In this document: piece after piece, positions 17,989 through 28,541 of the stretch
How the letters are laid out: every line of letters begins with the position of its first letter
How positions within the stretch are numbered: the first letter of the stretch is position 1
Assembly (NCBI RefSeq): GCF_009828855.1
Contig: NZ_WUAG01000001.1
Span: 930,001 to 994,000 of the forward strand
Source: Psychromonas sp. L1A2
GTDB lineage: Bacteria; Pseudomonadota; Gammaproteobacteria; Enterobacterales; Psychromonadaceae
Reading direction: 5' to 3'
Length of the DNA: 64,000 nucleotides
Made by a program: the position numbers and the translations under genes
Notes under the pieces: generated by a model
What the model saw: only the letters and a program-made list of their open reading frames with translations
Database searches by the model: none
What the model was told of the DNA's origin: nothing

Positions 17989-19860
17989 ATGCATTTACTG
18001 GATAAGTTTTTAACGTTACAACAATCTTTAACGAATTTAGGTGTGCAAAATAGCCAATCAGATAAAGATGATTCAGATATTAAAATACAAGTCATTCTAA
18101 AATCTTGTTGTCAATTATTAAATGTAGCGCGTGCAAGTCTATGGCTTTTCAGCGAAAACAAAAAAACTATTGTTTGTCATTATCTTTATGTAAAAGCCGA
18201 AGATAAATTTGAAGCTGGCTTAGAAATTCCTGAAACAACTTATCCCGAATATTTTAAAGCACTTAATACAAGTAGAGTTATCAACGCTGATAATGCTAGA
18301 ACGGATTACCGCACCCGAGAGTTCCTTGATGGTTATTTAACACCATTAAATGTTATGTCGATGCTTGATGCCCCTATATTTAGAGATGGAAAACTGGCGG
18401 GAGTACTTTGTATTGAACAAACACTTACTGTGCAACATTGGGATATGGCAGAAATATCTTATGCGGCTTCGGTAGCGGATAGTATTTCACTCGTTTATGC
18501 CCAATCTTATTGGTTTTTTGAAAAACAAAAAATGCGTTATATGGAAAGAGTTGATCCATTAACTTGTTTAGAGAATCGTTTTTTCTTCCAAAAAAGAATA
18601 ACTCAAGATATCACCCATGCCATTTGCAATAGTAAATTTGCTGTCATTCTGATCGGTTTGGATGATTTTACTAATATTAATACCCGATTTAGCTATGATT
18701 TTGCCAACAAATTATTGTGTGAAGTAGCTCGTCGATTAGAGAAAGTCACTTGTGAAGCTTCTTATAGCCTTTCTAGGGTTGGAGGGGATCTCTTTTCCTT
18801 ATGGTTACCTACTATCATAGATAAACGTCAATTGGACGAGGTAGTTTTAGACATCAAAGCGCAGTTTATTGATGAATTTAAAACACTGAGCAATGAAGTG
18901 ATCAATTTAACGGCTAGCCTGGGAGTATTTAGTTGTAATGTCAGTGAGTTAGTGGATAAAGATCCGCTTCGTAAAGCTGAAATTGCAATGCTAAAAGCTA
19001 AGCAAGAGGGTAATGGTTCAATCTCTTATTTTAATCCTATTTGGTTAATAGAGCATCAAGAAGAAGCCGTACTTGAAAAAGAATTTGTTGATGCTTTGCA
19101 TAATGGTGAAATCGTAGCTTTTTATCAGCCAATTATAAAACAAGATTATCAAACGTCTGGTTTTGCTTTGGAAGCCTTAGTACGTTGGCTACATCCTGTT
19201 AAAGGGGTTATTACCCCTAATATCATTTTACCCATTGCTAAGCGATTAGGGTTAATGGGTGAACTGGGTAATGTTATTTTTGAACAAACTTGTATGGATA
19301 TTAAAGAGTTTATTAACTTAGGTTTAAACCTTAAAAAAGTATCTGTCAATATATCTTCCGAACAACTGTTTTCTCCACTCTTAATTAAGCAGATACAACA
19401 CTGTTTAGATGCCTATCAGGTATCGACGTCATTAATTGAATTTGAAATCGTAGAAGAATTGATAGCAGGCGATTTTGAAGTGTTGTCTAAACAAATGGAA
19501 AAGCTAACGGATTTAGGTATTAAGTTGTCTATTGATGACTTTGGCACGGGGTATTCTTCACTTTCTCGTTTAAAGAACTTAAATGTCTCTAAGTTGAAAA
19601 TTGATAAGTCTTTTGTTGATGGTTTACCTAGCGGTGAAGAAGATATCTGCATTGTTCGTTCAATCATCGGTCTTGCTAAAGGAATGGGACTACAATTAGT
19701 AGCTGAAGGTGTGGAATGTGAAGAACAGGCTCAATGGTTATTTGAAAATGATTGTGATTACCTGCAAGGGTACTTAATCTCTAAGCCTATCCACTCTACT
19801 GAAATTATTAAGCTGATGTCTCAAAAGAATGATTTTTTTGCTGCAAACACTAAACACTAA
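17989..19860 (+). CDS. GAF-GGDEF(degenerate)-EAL c-di-GMP phosphodiesterase
   Basis: 623 residues. GAF-like sensor at about 25-175 (ARASLWLFSE, VMSMLDAPI), GGDEF domain at about 195-345 with the active loop changed to GGDLF (so probably no cyclase activity), and an EAL domain at about 360-610. EAL catalytic residues look complete: EALVRW, VNISSEQL, IDDFGTGYSS, KIDKSF, AEGVE. Expected role: hydrolysis of c-di-GMP, with the GAF and dead GGDEF as regulatory inputs. It stands alone, no operon partner. Confidence 0.92.
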   Translation: MHLLDKFLTLQQSLTNLGVQNSQSDKDDSDIKIQVILKSCCQLLNVARASLWLFSENKKTIVCHYLYVKAEDKFEAGLEIPETTYPEYFKALNTSRVINADNARTDYRTREFLDGYLTPLNVMSMLDAPIFRDGKLAGVLCIEQTLTVQHWDMAEISYAASVADSISLVYAQSYWFFEKQKMRYMERVDPLTCLENRFFFQKRITQDITHAICNSKFAVILIGLDDFTNINTRFSYDFANKLLCEVARRLEKVTCEASYSLSRVGGDLFSLWLPTIIDKRQLDEVVLDIKAQFIDEFKTLSNEVINLTASLGVFSCNVSELVDKDPLRKAEIAMLKAKQEGNGSISYFNPIWLIEHQEEAVLEKEFVDALHNGEIVAFYQPIIKQDYQTSGFALEALVRWLHPVKGVITPNIILPIAKRLGLMGELGNVIFEQTCMDIKEFINLGLNLKKVSVNISSEQLFSPLLIKQIQHCLDAYQVSTSLIEFEIVEELIAGDFEVLSKQMEKLTDLGIKLSIDDFGTGYSSLSRLKNLNVSKLKIDKSFVDGLPSGEEDICIVRSIIGLAKGMGLQLVAEGVECEEQAQWLFENDCDYLQGYLISKPIHSTEIIKLMSQKNDFFAANTKH

Positions 19861-20096
19861 ACATTAGGCTTCACTCTTTAAAGAGTAGAAAAGGCATGTA
19901 TGTTTGTTTTTTCTCTTTTTTTGAAGGGTAATTTACTGTTCATTGAGTGCCATCAGTAATGGCCCTAATAGCCTGAGTGAAAGTTTTTTAATGAGCCAGG
20001 CATTAAAAACAGTGTGTTGTGATATGCGTAAATAAGATGTGAAAAGCCCCTGCAAAAAAGCAAGAGCTAGATAATGATAGTCATTCGACGGTTATT

Positions 20097-21782
20097 TTAA
20101 CTTTTAACTATTAACAGCTCTTTAGCATTCGCTAATGTATGTTCGGTAATACTATCCCCACCTAGTAACCTTGCTAATTCCTGAACGCGTTGTGTTTCAT
20201 CTAATAATTGCATCATAGTGTTGGTGCTCTTACCATCACTATGTTTATTTACCGTCATTTGTTGATGACCATTTCCAGCTACCTGTGGAAGATGTGTTAC
20301 ACATAATATTTGAGTACTTTCACCTAATTGACGTAACAAATTACCGACGACGGCTGCCGTTGCACCACTGATACCAACATCAACTTCATCAAAAATTAAT
20401 GTAGGGGTTGAAATGCGTTGGCTGATAATAACTTGAATTGCTAAACTAATACGTGATAGTTCACCACCTGAAGCAACTTTTCCTAAGTTTTGTAGCCCTT
20501 GACCCGCATTAGCGGCAACTTGGAATTCAATTCCATCAATACCAAGAGGGCTTAAACTATCAGTGTCATGTTGTGTCATTGCGACTTCAAATTGCCCATC
20601 TTCCATATTCAATTTTTGAATACTTTTAGTGATTTTTTTGCTTAATTCTTTTGCGTAGCGTTGACGGCTTTGGCTTAGTTTTTGTGCATGTTTTATGTAA
20701 TCTTGTTTTGCATTATCTAGTTCTATAGTTAACTGCTCAATTTGCGCTTCGCTATTATTAAGTTGCTGATACTCTTTACTTAATTTTTGATGAAATGAAT
20801 AAAGCATTTCCGGTTGAATTTGGTGTTTTCGAGATAGGGTCATTGCTTGGCTTAACCGTGACTCTAATTGTTCAAATTGCTCTGGATCTAGCTCTAGTTG
20901 TTCGCAGTATTGGCGCAACTCATAACCAGCTTCTTCAATTTGAATTGCAGCTTCTTGTAATGACTCTAGAATATTGGTTAGTTTATTATCGTGTTGTACT
21001 TGTGATTCAAGTAAGGAAATACTTTTTTGTAATAAGCTTAATGTATCTACTTCATCTGAATCGGTTAATAAGTTTAAGCTTTTTTGAGAGTTTTCAATAA
21101 GCGCACCACTGTTTGCTAATTTTTTATGTTCAGCTTCAATCTCTGCAAATTCATTTTCAGCTAATGCAAACTCATCCAATTCAATAATTTGATATTCAAG
21201 TAATTGTTTACGTGCTTGTTTTTCTTGTTGGCTAAGTTGCTGTTGTTGTAACTGTTTTTTCAGAAAATGGCAGCCTTGGTAGGTGTCTTTTACTTTTTGT
21301 AATAGTTGTTGATGATTTGCATATTCATCAATAATCGATAACTGTATGTCACTGCGTAGTAGGCTTTGGTGAGCATGTTGTCCGTGGATATTAACCAGTA
21401 ATTGCCCCAAGCTTTTTAGCTGTGATAACGGTACTGGTATTGCGTTAATGTAAGCGCGTGAACGTCCTTCTCGGGTGATCACTCGACGCAGCAAACATTC
21501 ATTAGCGTTATCACTGAGGCTATTTTCTAGGTCGTTATTTTTTAACCAGGTCAAAGCATTTGGTGTATCGCTTAAATTAAAACGAGCACTGACTTCTGCT
21601 TTATCTGTTCCTTGGCGGATCATTCCTGCATCAGCTCGCGCACCTAAACATAAACCAAGTGCATCAATGGCGATTGATTTACCCGCCCCTGTTTCACCAG
21701 TAATGGTGGTCATGCCTTGGTGAAAATCGAGCTCTAGAAATTTGACGATTGCAAAGTGCTGAACGGTTAATTGGCTTAGCAT
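20097..21782 (-). CDS. recN: DNA repair protein RecN
   Basis: 561 residues. SMC-like: Walker A GETGAGKS (29-36), two coiled-coil arms, signature SGGELSRISLA (about 435) and Walker B LIFDEVDVGISG. Acts early in double-strand-break repair. A LexA box 78 bases upstream marks it as an SOS gene. nadK is next upstream on the same strand, as in many gammaproteobacteria. Confidence 0.95.
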   Translation of the reverse strand: MLSQLTVQHFAIVKFLELDFHQGMTTITGETGAGKSIAIDALGLCLGARADAGMIRQGTDKAEVSARFNLSDTPNALTWLKNNDLENSLSDNANECLLRRVITREGRSRAYINAIPVPLSQLKSLGQLLVNIHGQHAHQSLLRSDIQLSIIDEYANHQQLLQKVKDTYQGCHFLKKQLQQQQLSQQEKQARKQLLEYQIIELDEFALAENEFAEIEAEHKKLANSGALIENSQKSLNLLTDSDEVDTLSLLQKSISLLESQVQHDNKLTNILESLQEAAIQIEEAGYELRQYCEQLELDPEQFEQLESRLSQAMTLSRKHQIQPEMLYSFHQKLSKEYQQLNNSEAQIEQLTIELDNAKQDYIKHAQKLSQSRQRYAKELSKKITKSIQKLNMEDGQFEVAMTQHDTDSLSPLGIDGIEFQVAANAGQGLQNLGKVASGGELSRISLAIQVIISQRISTPTLIFDEVDVGISGATAAVVGNLLRQLGESTQILCVTHLPQVAGNGHQQMTVNKHSDGKSTNTMMQLLDETQRVQELARLLGGDSITEHTLANAKELLIVKS

Positions 21783-21859
21783 AAAATTGACATCCTATGA
21801 TGATATTAACAACGATAAAACTACTGGTTAAAGATACAGCTTAAGAATGTAGTTTAGTA

Positions 21860-21875
21860 CTGTTTTTTTAAACAG
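21860..21875 (-). promoter_or_regulatory. LexA (SOS) box upstream of recN
   Basis: CTGTTTTTTTAAACAG fits CTG-N10-CAG with an AT-rich centre. It lies 78 bases before the recN start, where SOS operators of recN are normally found. Confidence 0.82.
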
Positions 21876-21970
21876 TAAAGTGTTGCTTATCTATTTTATG
21901 TAAATAATTTAAATTTTGCAGGGAGAAAGAAATTAGTTTGAAAGTTGGGTAAGAGACAATATTAAGGATC

Positions 21971-22010
21971 ACTTTCAGTACTTTGAATGACAGATAAAAG
22001 TACTGAAAGC
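21971..22010 (-). other. Long perfect hairpin downstream of nadK
   Basis: CTTTCAGTACTTT and AAAGTACTGAAAG form a 13-bp perfect stem just after the nadK stop. No T run follows on the minus strand, so it may stabilise the mRNA 3' end or be a weak terminator. Confidence 0.5.
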
Positions 22011-22019
22011 AAAGTGAGG

Positions 22020-22919
22020 TTAAAAAAGTTTATTACCCCAACCAAATTTATTATGTAATACATGGAAGTAGTTATAGTTTTGTGGGTGTAATAAATTCAA
22101 CTTATGTTGTGTCTTTTTAATCACCACTTCATCGCCAGGCAAAACCGATAAGTTAACATGACTATCGCAGCTAATTTGCATTTCTGTTGTATTAGATTGC
22201 GCTATTTTTAATCGCACAACACTATTGGCATCAATAACAATAGGGCGGCTGTTAAGTGTATGTGGGAACATGGGTAATAAACTAATTGCATCTAGTTTAG
22301 GTGTTAATATTGGGCCGCCTCCTGATAATGAGTAAGCTGTTGAACCTGTTGGAGTGGATAGAATCAAACCATCTGCACGTTGATTGATCATGAAGTTATC
22401 ATTAACATACACTTCAAATTCAATCATATGCGCAATTTTATCAGGGTGTAATACTGCTTCATTAACCGCTGTGCTACTGCTTTTTAAATGCCCATGACTG
22501 TAAACTTGTGCTTCTAATAAAAAACGGTTCTCGGTTTGGTAGGTCCCTTCCAATACTTCAGTTAGCGGCTTTTCAAAGTCTTCAGGATCTAAGTCTGTTA
22601 AAAAACCTAAATTACCTCGATTAACTCCAATTACTGAAATGTCGAATCTTGCGAGCACTCTTGCAGCTCCTAACATGTAGCCATCACCACCGACCACAAT
22701 AGCTAAATCACATTTTTGGCCGATGCCGACTAAATCTTCATAACGTATTTGTGGTAATTCTAAGTCATCGGCAAGACGAATATCGACAATGATTGAATGA
22801 CCTTTGGCTTGCAAAAAAAAGTATAAACTAGTTAGCGTTTGTAATGCTTCACTGTGCTGTGGTTTGCCAATTAACCCGATGGTTTTAAATTGGCTTTGTT
22901 GCTCACTATTCAGACTCAT
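22020..22919 (-). CDS. nadK: NAD kinase
   Basis: 299 residues from ATG 22919; the frame continues upstream to 23159 but that part overlaps the divergent grpE and its promoter and has no family resemblance. GGDG nucleotide motif ([13 protein letters not shown]), [15 protein letters not shown] and [15 protein letters not shown] are all present. Phosphorylates NAD to NADP. It lies divergent from grpE, as in many relatives. Confidence 0.94.
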   Translation of the reverse strand: MSLNSEQQSQFKTIGLIGKPQHSEALQTLTSLYFFLQAKGHSIIVDIRLADDLELPQIRYEDLVGIGQKCDLAIVVGGDGYMLGAARVLARFDISVIGVNRGNLGFLTDLDPEDFEKPLTEVLEGTYQTENRFLLEAQVYSHGHLKSSSTAVNEAVLHPDKIAHMIEFEVYVNDNFMINQRADGLILSTPTGSTAYSLSGGGPILTPKLDAISLLPMFPHTLNSRPIVIDANSVVRLKIAQSNTTEMQISCDSHVNLSVLPGDEVVIKKTQHKLNLLHPQNYNYFHVLHNKFGWGNKLF

Positions 22920-22985
22920 AAAATGCCTATTCAATAAAATGTAATGGTTTTCAGTATACCTCTTAAAAATGTTTTTATTAACAGG

Positions 22986-23014
22986 CTTGAAACTATTAAT
23001 ACTATCCCCATAAT
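22986..23014 (+). promoter_or_regulatory. Sigma-32 heat-shock promoter of grpE
   Basis: -35 CTTGAAA (22986-22992), 13-base spacer, -10 CCCCATAAT (23006-23014), about 45 bases before the grpE start. This is an almost perfect match to the RpoH consensus. Confidence 0.88.
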
Positions 23015-23058
23015 AGAGCGTATAATATTGACCAAACGACATTAGGTAGGATTTAACT

Positions 23059-23658
23059 ATGAGTGAAGAACAAAAAAAGACTGTAGAAGAAGCAATTGAA
23101 ACTGTTTTGGGTGACGAAGCGGTTGAAGCTGAGTTAGTAGAAGAAGTAGTTGCAGACAAAGGCGATGATCAAGCGGCTTTGATTGAAGAGTTAACTAAAA
23201 AGCTAGCGGCAGCTGAAGAAGAAATTAAAGAGCAAAAAGATCTTGTGATCCGTGCTCAAGCATTCTCTCAAAACGAAATTCGTAAAGCGGGTATTGATGC
23301 AGAGAATCGTCGTAAATCAGTATTAAAAACATTTGCTAATGCATTAACACCTGTTGTTGATCATTTAGAATTAGCAATTCTGCACGCTGATAAAGAAAAT
23401 GAAACGCTGAAACCTATGGTTGACGGTGTTCAAATGACATTAACTGAATTACTGAAAGCAATTTCAAGTATCGGTATTCAACAAATTGATCCAATGGGTG
23501 AAGCATTAAACCCTGAAAAGCATCAAGCAATGAGCATGCAGTTTGTTGAAGGCGTTGAACCTAACCAAGTTGTTGCTGTAATGCAAAAAGGCTATGAATT
23601 AAGCGGTGGTCAAGTTATTCGTCCTGCAATGGTTGTGGTTTCAAAAGCCGCTGAGTAA
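23059..23658 (+). CDS. grpE: Nucleotide exchange factor GrpE
   Basis: 199 residues. Acidic N-terminus, long coiled coil (about 50-110), then the beta domain with [21 protein letters not shown] and the C-terminal [19 protein letters not shown]. Promotes ADP release from DnaK. Driven by a sigma-32 promoter and closed by its own terminator, so it is expressed separately from dnaK-dnaJ. Confidence 0.95.
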   Translation: MSEEQKKTVEEAIETVLGDEAVEAELVEEVVADKGDDQAALIEELTKKLAAAEEEIKEQKDLVIRAQAFSQNEIRKAGIDAENRRKSVLKTFANALTPVVDHLELAILHADKENETLKPMVDGVQMTLTELLKAISSIGIQQIDPMGEALNPEKHQAMSMQFVEGVEPNQVVAVMQKGYELSGGQVIRPAMVVVSKAAE

Positions 23659-23698
23659 TGAGTGCGTTATAAAAATACCATCAATTAATTATTGATAG

Positions 23699-23724
23699 AA
23701 AAAAGGCACTTCGGTGCTTTTTTT
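23699..23724 (+). terminator. Terminator of grpE
   Basis: AAAGGCAC-TTCG-GTGCTTT hairpin with a T run, about 40 bases after the stop. Confidence 0.88.
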
Positions 23725-24203
23725 GTATCTGGTGATTTATTTTCTAGAGGTTAAAAATAATTTTTATTCGCTAACAGTTTTCATTCGCTAACTTAGTATG
23801 ACGTGGTTCCTTCTTTTTACTCTTCACCTCATCTTTTTTATTCATGTATCTATTTAAATTACTTTTGTCTATGAATAAGCGTAGTTTAGCTAACACATGT
23901 TTTCTTTAACTTATTGATTATTAGTTAATACTTTATAAGTTAGTGGCCTTGGATACTACTGCTTTTATCTTTCCTTTAATGAGCTACTTTAATATTTATT
24001 TGATATTGCCTATTGCTTGATGGTTAATACGATTAAGTTGTGTCACTTTTTTTATTTATTTTAAAAAAAATTGCATTTATTTTGCTAGTTGCCCTTGAAA
24101 CACAGAAATAGCCCCTTATATATAAAGTATCGAACAGACACTGCCAGCGTGCAGATAGTCAACTAAACAAGTAACAACATTAACAAGTGTGGAGAGAGTT
24201 AAA
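23725..24203. other. Long AT-rich leader between grpE and dnaK
   Basis: About 480 bases without a gene. It contains the probable dnaK heat-shock promoter near its end and the GGAGAGAG ribosome site at 24191. The rest is T-rich DNA with nothing recognised. Confidence 0.55.
24094..24119 (+). promoter_or_regulatory. Possible sigma-32 promoter of dnaK
   Basis: -35 CTTGAAA (24094-24100) and -10 CCCCTTAT (24112-24119). The 11-base gap between them is shorter than at grpE (13), so the match is good in sequence but less so in spacing. Confidence 0.6.
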
Positions 24204-26123
24204 ATGGGTAAAATTATCGGTATTGATTTAGGTACTACAAATTCATGTGTTTCTGTATTGGATGGTGATGTAGCTAAAATTATTGAAAATGCAGAAGGTG
24301 AGCGCACAACTCCTTCGATCATTGCTTATGCAGAAGATGGCGAAATATTAGTAGGTCAACCTGCTAAACGTCAATCTGTTACTAATCCGCAAAACACTCT
24401 ATTTGCTATTAAACGTCTTATCGGTCGTCGCTTTGAAGACGAAGAAGTACAACGTGATATTAAAATCATGCCTTACAAAATCGTAAAAGCTGATAACGGT
24501 GATGCATGGGTTGAAGCGCGTGGAAACAAAATGGCTCCACCGCAAATCTCTGCTGAAGTGTTGAAAAAAATGAAAAAAACAGCTGAAGATTACCTAGGCG
24601 AAAAAGTATCTGGTGCTGTAATTACTGTACCTGCTTACTTTAATGATGCACAACGTCAAGCAACTAAAGATGCTGGTCGTATCGCTGGTCTTGATGTTAA
24701 ACGTATCATCAATGAGCCAACGGCTGCTGCATTCGCATACGGTGTTAATAACTCTAAAGGCGACAGCGTTGTTGCTGTATACGACTTAGGTGGTGGTACT
24801 TTCGATATCTCAATCATTGAAATCGATGAAGTAGATGGCGAAAAAACATTTGAAGTACTAGCAACTAATGGTGATACACACTTAGGTGGTGAAGATTTCG
24901 ATAACCGTCTAATTAACTTCTTAGTTAAAGAGTTCCAAAAAGACCAAAACTTCGATCTAACTAAAGATCCACTTGCAATGCAACGTGTTAAAGAAGCAGC
25001 TGAAAAAGCAAAAATCGAGCTTTCTTCTGCACAACAAACTGATATCAACCTGCCTTACATCACTGCAGATGCATCAGGTCCTAAACATTTAAACATTAAA
25101 GTAACGCGTTCTAAATTAGAGTCTTTAGTTGAAGATATGATTAAAGCAACACTTGAGCCTTTACGTATTGCGCTTAAAGATGCTGATTTGTCTGTTGGCG
25201 ATATCGATGACGTTATCTTAGTTGGTGGCCAAACACGTATGCCTTTAGTGCAAGCAACTGTTGCTGAATTCTTTGGTAAAGCGGCTCGTAAAGATGTTAA
25301 CCCTGATGAAGCTGTTGCAATGGGTGCTGCGATTCAAGGTGCTGTACTTTCAGGTGACAAAACTGACGTTCTATTATTAGACGTTACACCGTTATCTTTA
25401 GGTATCGAAACAATGGGTGGCGTATTAACGAAAGTTATCGAGAAAAATACAACTATCCCAACTAAACAGTCACAAACGTTCTCTACTGCTGAAGATAACC
25501 AAAGTGCGGTAACAATTCACATTCTTCAAGGTGAGCGTAAACGTGCTGCAGATAACAAATCTCTAGGTCAATTTAACCTTGAAGGTATTCGTGCTGCAAC
25601 GCGCGGTGCACCACAAATCGAAGTTACTTTCGATATGGATGCTGATGGTATTTTGCATGTATCTGCTAAAGATAAAGATACAAACCAAGAACAAAAAATT
25701 ACGATTAAATCAAGCTCAGGTCTATCTGACGAAGAGATTGAAAAAATGGTAAATGATGCTGAAGCAAATGCTGATGCAGATAAAAAGTTTGAAGAAGTCG
25801 TTACTGCACGTAACCAAGCTGATGCTTTAGTTCATGCAACTAAGAAACAAATCGAAGAAGCTGGCGATGCACTACCTGCTGACGAAAAAGAGAAAATTGA
25901 AGCTGCACTAGCTGAACTTGAAACTGCGTCTAAAGGCGAAGATAAAGCTGAAATCGAAGCTAAAACTCAAGCGCTTGCTGAAGCATCTCAAAAACTAGGT
26001 GAGATTGCTCAACAGAAAGCACAAGCTGGTGAAGCAGGTGCAGAGCAACCTGAAGCACAAGCTAAGCAAGATGATGATATCGTTGATGCTGAGTTTGAAG
26101 AAGTAAAAGACGAGAAAAAATAA
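24204..26123 (+). CDS. dnaK: Chaperone DnaK (Hsp70)
   Basis: 639 residues from ATG 24204 (GGAGAGAG upstream; the frame's extra five residues from 24189 are not conserved). Nucleotide-binding domain with [10 protein letters not shown] and DLGGGTFD; substrate-binding domain with the [14 protein letters not shown] linker; helical lid and acidic tail ending EEVKDEKK. Works with DnaJ and GrpE in folding. Codon use is strongly that of a highly expressed gene. Confidence 0.97.
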   Translation: MGKIIGIDLGTTNSCVSVLDGDVAKIIENAEGERTTPSIIAYAEDGEILVGQPAKRQSVTNPQNTLFAIKRLIGRRFEDEEVQRDIKIMPYKIVKADNGDAWVEARGNKMAPPQISAEVLKKMKKTAEDYLGEKVSGAVITVPAYFNDAQRQATKDAGRIAGLDVKRIINEPTAAAFAYGVNNSKGDSVVAVYDLGGGTFDISIIEIDEVDGEKTFEVLATNGDTHLGGEDFDNRLINFLVKEFQKDQNFDLTKDPLAMQRVKEAAEKAKIELSSAQQTDINLPYITADASGPKHLNIKVTRSKLESLVEDMIKATLEPLRIALKDADLSVGDIDDVILVGGQTRMPLVQATVAEFFGKAARKDVNPDEAVAMGAAIQGAVLSGDKTDVLLLDVTPLSLGIETMGGVLTKVIEKNTTIPTKQSQTFSTAEDNQSAVTIHILQGERKRAADNKSLGQFNLEGIRAATRGAPQIEVTFDMDADGILHVSAKDKDTNQEQKITIKSSSGLSDEEIEKMVNDAEANADADKKFEEVVTARNQADALVHATKKQIEEAGDALPADEKEKIEAALAELETASKGEDKAEIEAKTQALAEASQKLGEIAQQKAQAGEAGAEQPEAQAKQDDDIVDAEFEEVKDEKK

Positions 26124-26159
26124 TTAGGTAACCCCTAAATAAGTAAGATCGTTTCAACT

Positions 26160-26199
26160 CGCGGGTTATGGATTTATCTATAATCCGCGTGTTTGTTTT
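26160..26199 (+). other. Hairpin between dnaK and dnaJ
   Basis: CGCGGGTTAT / ATAATCCGCG stem with a 10-base loop and then a T-rich stretch (TGTTTGTTTT). It may act as a partial terminator or mRNA stabiliser that lowers dnaJ relative to dnaK. Confidence 0.55.
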
Positions 26200-26226
26200 C
26201 AATAAACAGAGATTTGAGAAATAACC

Positions 26227-27351
26227 ATGTCTAAACGAGATTGTTATGAAGTACTTGGTTTAGGCCGAGATGCGACAGAAAAAGAAGTTAAAAAAGCTTA
26301 TAAACGCTTAGCGATGAAGTACCATCCAGACCGTACCAAAGGCGATGATGCGCTAGAAGAAAAGTTCAAGGAAGTAAAAGAAGCTTACGAAATTCTTAGC
26401 GATCCTCAAAAGAAAGCGGCATTTGATCAATATGGTCATGATGGTGTTAATCAACAAGGTCACGGTGGTGGTGGTTTTGGTGGTGGTGGTTTTGACGATA
26501 TATTCGGAGATATCTTTGGTGGTGGGCGCCGTGGCGGTGGCCAACAACGTGCGCAACAAGGTTCTGATCTACGCTACAATATGGAGTTGACATTAGAAGA
26601 GGCCGTTAAAGGTATCTCTAAAGAGATCCAAATTCCTACTTTAGTACATTGTGAGCAGTGTAATGGTTCTGGTGCTAAAAAAGGAACTGAATCTAAAACC
26701 TGTGGTACGTGTCATGGCCAAGGCCAAGTGCAAATGCGTCAAGGTTTCTTTGCGGTTAACCAAACCTGTCCTACATGTCGCGGTAAAGGTAAAATCATCA
26801 CTGACCCATGTAACAAGTGTCATGGTGAAGGCCGTTACGAACGCAGTAAAACATTATCAGTTAAAATTCCTGCAGGCGTTGATACTGGCGACCGTATCCG
26901 TTTAAGCGGTGAAGGCGAAGCTGGAGAGCAAGGTGCACCAGCAGGTGACTTGTACGTACAAATGAATGTACGTCCACATGATGTGTTTGAGCGTGATGGT
27001 AATGACTTATATTGTGAAGTACCGATTAGCTTTACAGAAGCGGCGTTGGGCGGTGAAATTGAAGTCCCTACATTAGATGGACGTGTGAAGCTTAAAATCC
27101 CTGCTGAAACGCAAACAGGACGTATGTTCCGTATGCGTAATAAAGGCGTTAAGTCAGTACGTAGCCATTCTACAGGTGACTTGATGTGTAAAGTGACCGT
27201 AGAAACACCGGTTAAGTTATCAATCAAGCAAAAAGAATTGTTGAAAGAGTTTGAAAGTTCTTTATGTTCAAGCAGCAGTAAAAAGCATAAACCTAAATCT
27301 GAAGGTTTTTTGAATAGTTTGAAAACATTCTTTGATGACATAAGTAAGTAA
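26227..27351 (+). CDS. dnaJ: Co-chaperone DnaJ (Hsp40)
   Basis: 374 residues. J domain with HPD (KYHPDR, about 31-36), Gly/Phe-rich linker ([12 protein letters not shown]), four zinc-binding repeats [24 protein letters not shown] and CNKCHGEG, then the C-terminal substrate domains. Stimulates the DnaK ATPase. Starts 103 bases after dnaK and is probably in the same heat-shock operon. Confidence 0.97.
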   Translation: MSKRDCYEVLGLGRDATEKEVKKAYKRLAMKYHPDRTKGDDALEEKFKEVKEAYEILSDPQKKAAFDQYGHDGVNQQGHGGGGFGGGGFDDIFGDIFGGGRRGGGQQRAQQGSDLRYNMELTLEEAVKGISKEIQIPTLVHCEQCNGSGAKKGTESKTCGTCHGQGQVQMRQGFFAVNQTCPTCRGKGKIITDPCNKCHGEGRYERSKTLSVKIPAGVDTGDRIRLSGEGEAGEQGAPAGDLYVQMNVRPHDVFERDGNDLYCEVPISFTEAALGGEIEVPTLDGRVKLKIPAETQTGRMFRMRNKGVKSVRSHSTGDLMCKVTVETPVKLSIKQKELLKEFESSLCSSSSKKHKPKSEGFLNSLKTFFDDISK

Positions 27352-27369
27352 TTTATTGAGTGTTAATAT

Positions 27370-27397
27370 AAGGCCACTTTCGAGTGGTTTTTTTTTA
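27370..27397 (+). terminator. Terminator of dnaK-dnaJ
   Basis: GGCCACTTTCGAGTGGTT hairpin followed by eight or more T, about 20 bases past the stop. Confidence 0.88.
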
Positions 27398-27731
27398 TGC
27401 ACCTCATAATCAATAGTTTGCTATGATATCGCTCACTCAAGTTAGATGATTGGGAATAATGCGATTAAAACAGGTCTTAAGGTAATATTTATTATCAATG
27501 TGTAATACAATATCTGCCTGTTTTTATTAACTAAACCTATTAAATAATTAAGTAGGTCAACTATTTTGAGTCGAGTTATGATGACTTTCTTAATAACTGT
27601 TAGGTCGCTCAGGACATCGCTTTTTTTAATTATGTGATGTTTCTTTATGTGGTTAGCATGATTCACGACAAAATGAGTTTTAGCCTATTTAGTAGAATGA
27701 GTAATTATTTGCTCTATACGGAGAAGTTTTA
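27398..27731. other. 334-base intergenic region before uvrY
   Basis: AT-rich, no credible gene; a minus-strand frame here lacks a ribosome site and family resemblance. It should contain the uvrY promoter. A GGAG site precedes the GTG start. Confidence 0.5.
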
Positions 27732-28376
27732 GTGATAAATATCCTGCTGGTCGATGACCATGAATTAGTTCGTACAGGGATAAGCCGTATCATTGATGAT
27801 GTTCGAGGCATGAAAGTAATTGGCGAAGCTGAAAGCGGAGAAGACGCTGTTAAGTGGTGCCGCAGTAATGAGCCAGACGTAATCTTAATGGATATTAATA
27901 TGCCTGGTATCGGTGGACTTGATGCAATGCATAAGATTTTGCGCATTAATGAAGATATTAAAATCATTATGCTAACGATGCATACTGAAAATCCATTTCC
28001 AACCAAAGTAATGCAAGCAGGGGCGGCTGGCTATTTAAGCAAAGGGGCCTGTCCTGATGAAGTGTTGAATGCAATTCGTATTGTGAATTCTGGGCAACGT
28101 TATTTAGCGCCTGAAATCGCACAGCAAATGGCATTGTCACAATTGTCACCAAGTGATGAAGATCCATTCCGAGTATTATCGGAACGTGAACTACAGATCA
28201 TGATGATGATAACCAAAGGACAACGTGTTGTTGATATTTCAGAGCAACTAAGTCTAAGCTCTAAAACGGTCAATAGTTACCGTTACCGTTTATTTGATAA
28301 GTTAGGTGTACAAGGCGATGTTGAATTAACCCACCTTGCTATCCGTTACGGCATGTTAGATGCAGATACGCTCTAA
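27732..28376 (+). CDS. uvrY: Response regulator UvrY/GacA
   Basis: 214 residues from GTG 27732 (GGAGAAG upstream). REC domain with DD at 8-9 and phospho-acceptor D54, LuxR-type HTH (LSERELQIMMMITKG, SSKTVNSYRYRLFDKL). Output regulator of the BarA/GacS kinase; activates CsrB-type small RNAs and so controls carbon flow, motility and biofilm. Next to uvrC in the conserved order; a terminator separates them. Confidence 0.95.
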   Translation: MINILLVDDHELVRTGISRIIDDVRGMKVIGEAESGEDAVKWCRSNEPDVILMDINMPGIGGLDAMHKILRINEDIKIIMLTMHTENPFPTKVMQAGAAGYLSKGACPDEVLNAIRIVNSGQRYLAPEIAQQMALSQLSPSDEDPFRVLSERELQIMMMITKGQRVVDISEQLSLSSKTVNSYRYRLFDKLGVQGDVELTHLAIRYGMLDADTL

Positions 28377-28400
28377 AAGCCGGTTTCAAATACATAAATT

Positions 28401-28425
28401 AGGCGCCTATTTTAGGTGCCTTTTT
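28401..28425 (+). terminator. Terminator after uvrY
   Basis: AGGCGCCTATTTTAGGTGCCT hairpin plus T run, 25 bases past the stop. Confidence 0.82.
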
Positions 28426-28541
28426 ATATGTACTATTGAAGCTTATTTGATAACACTTGTATTCAAATAGTAAGTGCATAACTTAATGAAAGATAAAATT
28501 TAACTGGTGAACAAAACGTAGCTTATGGCCAAATTTAACTT

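Noticed and set aside
26835-27341. 168-residue frame opposite dnaJ
   Set aside because: Antisense shadow of a well-conserved gene; no start signal.
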